From: Watersipora subatra
Lineage: Eukaryota; Bryozoa; Gymnolaemata; Cheilostomatida; Watersiporidae
Direction: 5' to 3'
Length of the DNA stretch: 64,000 nucleotides
NCBI RefSeq assembly: GCF_963576615.1
Contig: NC_088708.1
Coordinates: 67,414,672-67,478,671, forward strand
The notes beneath the pieces are model-generated. The model worked only from the letters and a program-made list of their open reading frames with translations, was not told the origin of the DNA and did not search any database. Positions 1-10,300 of this stretch are shown in pieces (the first letter of the stretch is position 1; each line of letters starts with the position of its first letter). The position numbers and the translations under genes are program-made.

Positions 1-64
1 ATTGGCGGTCCAGAAGAGTCCACTGAGGTTGCTGCCACTGAGATTCAAAAGCCAATCTTGACTA
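1..64 (+). other. possible internal piece of an exon at the window edge
   Basis: The first 120 bases are open in frame 1 (stop at 121-123), and the first part has coding-like composition, reading IGGPEESTEV and onward. A consensus donor GTGAGT starts at 65, so 1-64 could be the end of an exon of a plus-strand gene that begins outside the window. No family is recognised, and a stretch this short can be open by chance. Confidence 0.2.
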
Positions 65-418
65 GTGAGTTTAGCCACCTGAAAGGATTCCTTTCAAATT
101 TTGAATCAATAATCTATAAATAGATAAACTATGCTAGAGTACACCTCGTGTTGCAGAGTTAACAGAGGCACCCTAGCTGGCTATTGATCACGCTCATTCT
201 GGGTTGGTGCCTTCTAGTGTTGAAGATGTTATGTGTGGTTGTGGAGAAATTATGTTACGCATAACTAATCCGAGTTCACACACACAACATCAGTGTTGAA
301 TTGCTTGTCCTATTATTCTATTTTGATTATGTTTAGTTTGTGCACTTTTGCTTAGCTTGTGGGAACTAATTTAATTATTACTGGTTTAGGTATAGTGAAG
401 GTGTTAAGCTATTGTAAG

Positions 419-596
419 CAGGCCTGCCAACCCAATAGTGGGGCAATGCGTGAGATTTGGTTTTGGGGCAATTGATGCATCAATGATAGTATATATAAAA
501 TTGTGGAAATTGGGGCAAAAATCTCACGCATTTTCATTTTTTCTTTGAGGTGATTGCGTGAGTCTCACTCCCAATGCGTGAGAGTTGGCAGGTATG
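419..596. mobile_element. 178-bp MITE with 8-bp target duplication
   Basis: Imperfect inverted ends (CAGGCCTGCCAAC against the reverse complement CATACCTGCCAAC) are flanked by a perfect 8-bp direct repeat ATTGTAAG at 411-418 and 597-604. A second copy of identical length lies at 44559-44736 in the opposite orientation and is roughly 93% identical by eye. An 8-bp duplication suits hAT-type transposition. There is no coding capacity, so it must be moved in trans. Confidence 0.8.
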
Positions 597-604
597 ATTG
601 TAAG

Positions 605-2344
605 CAATACTGATATCTATCAGTCAAACTTACTTCTTTATTCTATAAGTCAAACAATGAAATACACAACTAACAAAATTCTAAAACAATAATATTAATG
701 ACAAACAATTAGAAGAGCTAATAAAAATTACATCCTTACTCGAACGGTCGTCTATGCTTGTTGATCAATCCTGTACAGCTGTGAGTTTCCACAGTCAAAC
801 AAGAGTCGTGAGAGGCCATAGGTAGAGAGTGTCGGCAGTTGAGATAGTGGCGTAGAGGAGGCTCAGCTGGTGGAGAAGAATGAGCCTCCAGAGAGGGAGG
901 GGGAGAGAGGGAGACTCCTCAGCAGGCAGATGGGAAAGCGTCCAAGAAGGCCCTCGGGAAGAGAGAGTGAGAGCTCAAGCGAGAGCTGCTGAGTCATTGG
1001 AGCTGTTCTCTTTCATAGATGTCTGGCATGTGGGATGGCTGGCTTGTGGGTGAAGGTTGAGTGTTAAGGTTCAATGCTTCATGTCAGGCATGTGAAGGTA
1101 TATTGTTTGCGTAAGTTTTCAGCTGGTGCGCGTGATGTTGGCATGTAGGGTGGAGCTCGTGACTTACTTTTGGTATCTAGGTCATGTTTGACAGGAGTGG
1201 CAGATCTGTATGTGACTCATTTGACTCGTCTCTAATGTTTCTCTGGTGGCTTTTTGATGATGGTGGTTGGTAGGTTTAATTGATTCGACTTCCCTTTGGC
1301 ATGTTCTCCATCTGGTGTTGACGCAGTTTCTATGATTGATTTCTTCCAATTCTGAAGTTCATAATTTTCTTTTGGCGTTTCCAATTATCGAATTATTTGA
1401 TTTCTTTTAGGCGTCTTGCTGCTTGTAGGTATTATAAGCTTATCCTGTGGTCTGGCTACATTCCTTGTTGGTATCTTGTTTCCGCAGTATCTCCATACAA
1501 CAAGGAAATGCTTAGGCAATTTCTATTTTTGCTTTTACGTTCAGTATGAGTAATCTGAGATTGACAGCAATAAGCCAACATGAGTTTTGTAAGAGCGTCA
1601 TTATTTTTAAAACTTTTGTTTTTCTACAGCATTTCGATGCACTTACGCATGATGCTGGCATTACCCGTGTTCGGGAACAGATTTACGTAAAGCAATAGTT
1701 TTATTGAGAGTTGTCTTTCATACCGTAAAACAACTCCAAATATGCAATCTACTGAAATTTTTGTGCTGATCTGACTGCATACACATATGCAGTTACACAT
1801 ATGCAGTTGTACATGTCAATAATGTTGGAGAGCTTATTGGAGATATGCAATGTGTTTTACAGCTAGTCTACAATGCATCAGTCTCGAACTACTCAAATCG
1901 GCATTGCCCTAATTTTGTACACAGAACTGATAATGAAATTGACATTGCTAGGCAAACTGACGCTCTTCAAACTGGCAGTATGGAAAAGTTTTACATATTT
2001 TAAGAAATTCTAGAAAATATTTTGCTGTTGCACCGCTTAGCTATCGCCAGCTTTTATTGAATTGAGACTTTTGCATGCTTGAAACACTAATCATGACTCA
2101 CCAGTTCTTCGTCTATAGCATGTGTTTTGACATGGTATATACAAACTGTGCAGCAGTAATGCGGTTGTTGATAAAATTTATTATCAATAAAATCTACTAT
2201 ATCAACTACATATATGGCCTCTCGCCTTTTCAACGTAAGGCGTTACATCTGGAGCATTTTTGGACATTCGTCCCATAAAAAAAATTTAACCCTATACTGT
2301 GTTGCATGACTGTAGTCAAGCGCGAAGTTTTCTGTCCATACACG
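605..2344. other. spacer without a recognised gene
   Basis: No convincing ORF, RNA gene or transposon end is seen here. About 840-1000 is purine-rich (GGAG/GAGA runs) and could be a transcribed leader or simple low-complexity DNA. The rest is ordinary AT-rich spacer. Confidence 0.5.
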
Positions 2345-2861
2345 GCGCCTGGTAGCAGCTGCTGTAGTTAGTGCATCTCGCTGTTGTCGCCGTTTCATCC
2401 GCTCCGAAAATTCAGCTCGGTGAGCAGCTGTTGTAGCTAGTGCATCATGTTCTTGTCGCCGCTGCATCTGCTCGGAGGTTTCTGCACGTCCAGCCGATGT
2501 AGCGGCTGCTCTGAGCCGTTTGAATTATTGCTGGGGTCGGTTTAGTAGTCTCTGCACTTCTAGCGGCTGCAGCATCTATTCTGGCCTGCTCTCGATGTAC
2601 CCGTGTTTGTTCGACGGTTTCTGCTCTTCTAGCAGCTGCAGCAGCAGTTCCGTTTCGTTGTGGGCGTAGCTGCGTTTGCTCTGCAGTTTCTGCTCGTCTT
2701 GCTGCTGCTTCGCAAATTCGATCTCTCTTTACGGGAATCAATCTGTTTTTGCGTTTGGGCAGTAGGCTTTTTGGAAGGCATTGTACTGCTTCAAGCATTT
2801 CTAACATCGAATGAGATGGTGTGCTTTTTGTAATATACGCCGCTCGCTTTCTTCTCACCAC
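2345..2861 (-). pseudogene. decayed ORF with 23-residue STPR-type repeats
   Basis: On the minus strand two overlapping reading frames encode a basic, Ala/Arg-rich protein. In the first frame the motif RRAET or RSAET recurs exactly every 23 residues (about residues 55, 78 and 101 of the ORF that opens at 2861). In the second frame the period continues with GRAETSEQ and HRAEFSER. A 23-residue repeat built around RAETxEQ is the pattern of the STPR (score-and-three peptide) DNA-binding repeats of FMBP-1-like proteins, also met near Helitron and PIF1-type helicases. The repeat phase crosses from one frame to the other near 2520-2545. A likely start, MPSKKPTAQ, lies in the other frame, so at least two frameshifts (or an unrecognised intron) break the gene. 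No helicase or zinc-finger domain is visible. Confidence 0.45.
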
Positions 2862-3889
2862 TGCCTATCGCCAAGCTCGGAGTGCCCGTGCAAGTTCTGT
2901 AGTTTCTGTAGTTCTCGTAGCTGGAAAAAGAAGTAAAAGTAACTCAGCTGCGGAAGGAAATGAACATGTTTATTATCACAAACAGTGGCAAATCCAACGT
3001 TTTCAACCCTTTCACTGAAGTAGACTCCCTCATGCGTTTTCTATAGTCGACCGCCATAGACACATTTTTGCGACTTTCCCAGCAATTGCTAGTAACTGAA
3101 TTTTATTATTCGTTGATAACATAACCAACGGTCTTTAAGACTTTTATAGTAGTGACAGTGTTGTCCAAAGATTTCTCTATGAAAATTAGCCTAAAATTTA
3201 ATTTTAAATTTTCGTTCAAGAATTTCTAACCTAAAAACCAAGATTTTTTGTGCGAGTTCATTAAATGCGTCCGAGTTAAAAAAAACAAATAACTACTTAT
3301 GTTGATGACACATGACAGATAATAAAAATGCACAAAATATAGATACAACGATTTTTTGTATAGCAGTGCTTGTTAACATGTTGGCAAAATGAAATATATA
3401 ACCAAAACAAACAGTATAGATGGAGTTTGAAATTGAAAAAATATTGTATACATATTAAGCAATATCGGCAAAATGGCTGGCAGTAGGCCGATAGCTAAAT
3501 TTGTACACGAACGCGAGTGAAAGGTTTATGTAGTGGAAGTGTGGCAATTCATAGACAATACAACATTGATTAAGAAATACCTACCTTTTTTATGTAGAAA
3601 TTTAGTAGGTGAGAACTGTGTTTTCCCGTGACCGCAAGAAATCAACGTTCGTGTGACCTTCTCGGTACACGTTGGCAGTAAATATTAATCGCATGTAAAT
3701 TACTATTCATTAATTTATTTTATTTAATGATTAGTACATTTGTATAGCTGTATATGCTGCCGAATTCAGAACGGTGCTTTTTCACACGGTCGCAATTTTA
3801 CTGTTCCGAACGCACCAATGTCGTTGGACGCCGTAAAGAGGCGCGCTAACCAGATATGACGTGCTCTGTGTAAAACTATGAATAGGTTA

Positions 3890-3974
3890 TGTATAATAGA
3901 GGCGTGTAGTAACCGAAGACTTCCAGTAATGCGCCCTAGATACCTAGTAGCGGCTAATAGTCCGAAAAGTACGG
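3890..3974. mobile_element. right end of a TA-flanked MITE (solo end)
   Basis: The last 28 bases read as one terminus of the element at 33321-33711 (core TAATAGTCCGAAAAGTACGG followed by TA). The preceding bases, including a cggttac/agtaaccg stretch and tgcgcc, also match its interior loosely. No partner end was found upstream, so this looks like a truncated copy. Confidence 0.5.
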
Positions 3975-3990
3975 TACTCTATAAAGCGGA

Positions 3991-4023
3991 CAGATAGATA
4001 GATAGACAGATAGACAGACAGAC
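3991..4023. repeat. GATA/CAGA microsatellite
   Basis: Consecutive tetranucleotides GATA and GACA/CAGA, about eight units, directly after the solo MITE end. Confidence 0.85.
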
Positions 4024-5302
4024 AACGATTGCCGTTTATATAGTAGATTATTTAGAAGACTATTTTGTTATTAATTAAACACAAATTTTATGATCCTTGC
4101 ATTCTAAATATTTTAGATTGGCAGCGAATGAAGAAATTATTTTTGCAGCCAATCACTTGTGAGTTTTCTATTGGGTTACTTTATCAACTATTATTTTTCT
4201 ACTGCTCTTTGTACTGCGACTTGCACTATTTGAAATGGTACAAATGAAGGTACTTTGTTTTTATCCATGACATCTTGGTTACCTTGGTTACCTGGAAATT
4301 CGCAAATGGAGCGTCATATCAAATCTTGTTATCATAACTTTTTGGAACTCAAGCTCCGTGACATCATTCAGCTCACTGCATCAGCATGTACTTGAGGAGT
4401 AGTATTAACCAATCATCATCATTAGCCAATAAAATGTGTTGTCAAAAGAGGCCTGTTAACCTTGCTGCTTTACTAACTCTAGTAATATTAGTAATATATG
4501 GTAACTATAATAACATCTAGTAATATCAGCTATCATTCGTCATAGCTGTAGAACATTTGGAATTATTGGTAGCTCTGGTGTTTCTGAGTTTGTGTATCGA
4601 CTCTTCGTCAAGTCTGTGTTCTGGCTCACCCTGAAGAATGTCTATTGACTTTTGAATCTGTGTATAACTATCTGCCCACCTATAGGACTGTGTATTCATT
4701 CATCCTCAAGTATGTGTATAGCCTAACTCTCAAGTTTGTATATTGGCTCATATTGACCAGACATTTTGGATCATCTTTGAAGCTGTGTACCAGCCCACTC
4801 TAGACTGTGTATTCATTCATCCTCTAGTTTTTTTTGGGTTGCTTTCATGCCTGTTTACTTGGCTCATTTCTCTTTGATTGGCCAAAATGCTGACTGTTAA
4901 AAAATCTTTACGCTCTTTCAGAAAAGTTTGCTAAACCCAAATAAATCTCATCTATAAATGTTTTTTTACGCCGCAACTACTTTACCTTTTTGTACTTTGG
5001 AAAGTAATGAACAGACCTTCAACTACTTTTTCTTACTTTTTACTTATAAATAATAATAATAATAATAACTAAACGATAATTTGGCTGAAAAGGCTTGCTT
5101 AGTTTTGTTGAAAATTATCAAATGTGAATTAAAAACTCAACCACCATGAAAATGCAAACATTCTGTTTGGAATTCTCACATCACGCTGCACTATAATTTT
5201 GTTAGTACATTCGTAGAAAGCACCACGTGCACCACATTTCTTCGTAAAGGTAACCGTAAAGGAAAGTTTCAGGGATTAGTAACAGAGTGCTAATATCTGA
5301 GG

Positions 5303-6529
5303 TATGGCGCCTTACAGCGCCTCGCAATCCGTGTTCTCAACTCGAGTTGTGTAACTCGAGTTGTACAACTCGAGTTGTATTTACAAACTCGAGTTTGTAA
5401 AAGTAAGGTGCAATATATTGGTATTACGGTAGCATAACCGTAGATCTGGTTATATTAACAATGCTACATCAATAGGCACCCGTTAGCTAATAGAAATCAA
5501 ACTATGTATGTATGTACTGTAAAACTAGAGCTAATGGCGAATTGTAGTGTCCCGAGTTTGCAACTCGAGTTGTACAACTCGAGTTATATATGGCGCCTTA
5601 CAGTGCCTTGCGTTGCGTGTTCTCAACTCGAGTTGTTGAACTCGAGTTGCTGTTCAAAGAACTCGGCCTAGGTTTTTGATGAACTCGAGTTGTGTTACTC
5701 AAAACTAGCCCTAGTTTGTAAAAAAAGCAAAGCGAGTAAGTGGGGTGTCTCATTTACAGAACTGCATTTGCGCAAGTTATATAAAATTTAATAATTGATT
5801 AATAATAACAATTTAAATATATATTTATACATATTTAAATTATTATTATTGGCGATATTTGTGCATATTTATTTACATAAATATAAAGATACAAAAACAA
5901 TTGTAGAATGTAAAAAGCAAACTAAAAACAATCTATGTGGGTGCCGAGCCACTTCTTTTTCAGATGAAACAAAGAGTTATCTTTTTAGAACCTGACAAGA
6001 AACTGAATGAACACCGAAAATGAACAAACATAGAAATTATGTCAACGACGTTTAATGATGCACCGAAAAAACTCCTTATAAAAAATATAGCTAGAGAAAA
6101 TGAAATGATGAGTTGTTTAGTATGGCGCCTTACAGTACTTCGCATTCCATGTTCTCAAGCCGAGTTGTTGAACTCGAGTTGCTGTTGAAAGAACTCGGCT
6201 TGGGTTTTGATGAACTCGAGTTGTGTAACTCGAGTTGTACAACTCGAGTTATATTTACAAACTTGAGTTGTACAACTCGAGTTGCAAACTCGGGACACTC
6301 TAATTCGCCAGCAGCTCTAGTTTTACATTACAGTACATACATAGTTTAATTTCTATTAGCTAACGAGTGCCTATTGATGTGCCATTGTTAATATAACCAG
6401 ATCTACGGTTATGCTACCGTAATACCAATATATTGCACCTTACTTTTACAAACTCGAGTTTGTAAATACAACTCGAGTTACACAACTCGAGTTGAGAACA
6501 CGGAACGCGAGGCACTGTAAGGCGCCATA
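5303..6529. mobile_element. composite inverted-repeat element rich in CTCGAG palindromes
   Basis: Both outer ends read TATGGCGCCTTACAG inward, and the flanks share TCTGAGG (5296-5302 and 6530-6536), a 7-bp target duplication that could be 8-9 bp depending on where the end is drawn. The left arm (5303-5588) is near-identical to the reverse complement of the right arm (about 6240-6529). Two more copies of the terminus lie inside, both in plus orientation, at 5589 and 6121. So 6121-6529 is a complete 409-bp unit, and the rest is a rearranged second unit around an AT-rich core (about 5720-6120). The arms are built from AACTCGAGTT palindromes. No transposase is seen, and the superfamily is unassigned. 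Confidence 0.7.
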
Positions 6530-6536
6530 TCTGAGG

Positions 6537-7318
6537 AGTTCGCATGAATCAGGAGTACGTAGGAGACGAGTAGTCATCATCGACCAATCAAACATGAATA
6601 ACTATTGGTAAGTTTTAAGGCTATAAATAGACACCAGAAGCTGCTGCATTTACTACTCTAAACACTCTGTTGTTAAAGTCAAGCATAACTTTGATGAGCT
6701 GGTTTATTACTAGAACAAATGTTGAAGTGATACAAAAATAGCTTTGTAAAGAAACTATATTGAGCACAAAAATATAGTCATATTTAGAATGTGTAAAAAC
6801 ATCCATCGTCATCAAAACAATCAGTATGATATGGCAGCATTGCTCAAGTAGTTAAGTTGGACGGACATGAAAAAGTATTAAATGGACACCAGAAAAAGAA
6901 TTTGCATTAGAATTACAGTAATGTCACCACGATTATTACATTAGAGTCAATATAAATGCTGAGCAGAATGAGGACTTGATCCCAATGTATCTACTCATTC
7001 TAATATGTAGATATGAAGCCCGCTTAGACCATATCCTTCTACAATAGAAACAGTAGAAATCTGTGTCATCCAAGGGCAAGGTCATTCGCGTAATTATAAA
7101 AGTCATACAATAAGGTTGTTAATTTTGCCTGCAAAATCCAAAGTATATAGTGAGCCAATCGATCACCTATCATCATGACACCTGCCCATATTGTCATTTG
7201 CTATATGTGTCAGGCTAATGAATACATGTACATGTATTCTACTTGTCTCAGTTTAACTCTAATTATTCTAATTGTGCTCCGCGGCAAAACCTAGCTAGAG
7301 TATCTCCCTGAATTCCAG
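6537..7318. other. spacer 3' of PKD2
   Basis: No gene is seen. It probably includes PKD2 3' UTR. A minus-strand AATAAA lies at 6703-6708, about 610 bases beyond the likely stop, and is a candidate polyadenylation signal if the last exon is long or spliced. Confidence 0.35.
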
Positions 7319-10300
7319 TCAGAATTGTCTTACCTTGAGTGAGCCCTTAGATGAGCCTGTGGAAGGACGGGATCGGAGAAGACTCTGACCAGACATCGGT
7401 CTTCCATGAGCGGTGCCGAGATCTGAGTTGGAGTTCATGGCATCCTGGTCCCACCGAGCTAACTCATCAGCTACCAGTTGCTCCATCTGATCTTTCCTCT
7501 GATCATCAGTCAACTCGTCTCCACCTCCCTTCAAAGGAAAGACAAGTGTAGACAAGTGCTAGCAAGTGATCCAATCAATGAGTGCTTAATATCTAGATTT
7601 TAGAATCCTGCTATAGCTAGTAAAATAATTAGCTGTTTTGAAACTCTCAATGATGAGTGAGACTTAATAACTTGAGCATGCTTGACTTGAGATTTGACCT
7701 TTAGGAAGAATGTTTATAAGATTTTAAACAAAAACTAAACCTGTAAAAAATGATGGTTTAAGTAAATCATTAGATTTTTTGTCAGCTTTAAATATTTTAC
7801 TTTTTTTTGTTTACTGCTCTACATTCGGAGATTAATCAACTCATGAGGTGATCAGCGTGAATCAGAGCCAAAGGATTCTCCAAAATTGTTATTTAAGAAT
7901 AAACTTGGTGTAGTCCGTTTTCATTATCACCACGATTAGGTGCATGCTACAAATTCTTCTCTTATGATCTCAATGCCACAAAGCTAAATGATACAGTAAG
8001 AAGATATTGAGAAATAACAATTGCTTGAATTGCTTGGATTCATCAAACGTGATTGAGATGAAAAGGTTGATATATCCAGATGCTCAATATATCTACGGTA
8101 TGTTAGAATTTTCAGAAGCAAGCAAGTAGACATTAATAAATTAATGTGCTTGTTTTCTAAATCTTGGTCCTTTCCTACCAATGACTAGCTTCACTTGGTT
8201 CTTTCCTACCAATGACTAGCTTTACCTTTCGTAATTGTTTAGTCCATATAACCAACGAAGATTTTGACTATTGATACTCCTTGTGTGCTTCAACCTGTTG
8301 TTTGCCTGGATCTATATCAGCTAAGATTTTGTCTCCAAATGTAAGGCTTTTGGATACTCATACTTTTGGCTGACCGATAAGCTGACACCATGAACTATTT
8401 AGACTGACTAATGGAGTTACAACGACTAAAAACTCCTGCAACTCATTGAACAAAAATTCTAATACAGAAACCAACAGTCGACAGTTAGCGGAAACAAATA
8501 AGTTCATATCCCAGCAACTCCATTTAGTTAATTGTCATTTGCGAATGAAAGTCCAAACCAGGATTTTTATTTAAAATAATCAAGCCTTACATAGTTGATA
8601 AAATCAAGACCCACTCACAGGTGTAATATAGCAGTATTATTTAGCATAATTGAGATTACGTATCATCTAAGTGACACCGCCTACTATTAGTCTCTCACCT
8701 CAATGATGCTGTCAAGGAGTTTGCTCATCGTCTCTCTCCTCCTAGACTTGGCTCTCTCCATAGTGTCAAGTTTAATGAGCACGGCATCTATTTTTGAGAC
8801 GATACTCCCTATCGAATGTTCCATTCTGTCGACTCTTCTCGCTAGAACTGCGTACTCTTCGTACGGCACTCCATCATCTACAACTCCACGCTTGCTGCTA
8901 TCTTCATCGTCGCTATCCTGTAATGGTAAAGATACGTCTGAAATAAGGGAACTAACTAACATGCTTGTTATTTCTCTTCCAACTGAACAACAATTTATAG
9001 AATATTTAATTGTATTTGTTTGTCGATCTCGTTACATAACATCCATTTTAAAACTACATTTATTATGTTTATTATGATTATTCCATGTTAATACTCTCTC
9101 CCTCTTGCAATCACTCGAGGCGGCTAGAACTGTCTATGGTTGTGGCTATATGTATGATGTCGATAGCGTGTTAATCAGTCATCAGAAAACATGACTTCAG
9201 TATCAAAAGACTACAGTTTAGCTAGCTGATTACAAATGAATGAAGTATTTACCTATTAATAACACCATAAGTTACCAATAAGCTGAGTGTTTGTAATTTA
9301 TTCCAGAACTTTCCAACGGCACTTGAAGAGTTGCAATAAATCACTGAGACTCACGAGTAAGTCGGCAAGAGAGGCAGGTGTCTCGGAGTCTTTAGCATCT
9401 TGTATCTTAGCGTACTCCTGATTCAGCGAATCCTTCTGCTTCATTAGATCTTCAGCTAAATGTCGCTGCTCTTCGGGGTCAAGAATTCTGTCTCCATCAG
9501 TGTCATACTTGGCAAACATGGCCTCAATCTCGGTGTCAGCGTATCCCTTTCTAGAAAACAGAATAAAGTGATGTGTGCTTTTCTGTGAATATAAACTTTT
9601 CAAATACACTATGCAGACAAACCAAGTTCATACTGTTAAGCCTAAAGAATCTAATTCAATGTATATACTAACTGCTTAAGGTCATTTCGCCACTCAGAAA
9701 ACTGCAAGTGGTTGTCACCATCAGCGTCAGCACCGGCAAGTGTCCGCTGAATGTCATTCAGTTTGTCCTTTTTGAAGTTGAGCTTGTCCATCATCTTCTC
9801 ATAGCCCTGCAAACACAAGAACTTTGATTAAAAGCAGCATAATGAATAATGCAAAAAGCTATTTTTGTGAATGGTACATATAAAGGGGCGGTTGATTTCA
9901 ATTGCGACGTAGAAGTCAAAAATTGTAACCGAAAGTATCAACTCAAACTTCTGCCTCCTCACTATTTTATAAAACACAAACATAGGCCAGCTTTAATAAT
10001 AATTATTTCTCATTTATTCTACCTTCTTAAAGTAGTCCCCCATCTCAAATTCAGAACTCTGGAGAGTTTCATCACCCTTGACCTCTGAGTAGGTATCATT
10101 AATAATGGCGAGGAACATGTTGAGCAAAACGAAGAAGATGAAAAATACATAGACAAAGAAGTACGTAGGACCAAAGAAGTGATGCGCGTTCTGAAGGGCG
10201 TGGAAATCAAAGTCACCAAGTATGATACGGAACAAGGTGAATCTGCAACAAACAGATGAGCATTATGTTAACTAATAAAACACAACGAACCAATGCAGTA

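Larger units (their letters stand above)
2862..5302. other. AT-rich spacer with microsatellites
   Basis: No gene is recognised. It holds a solo MITE end (3947-3974), a GATA/CAGA microsatellite (3991-4023) and a short (TAA)n run near 5048-5067. ORFs here are short and AT-driven. Confidence 0.5.
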
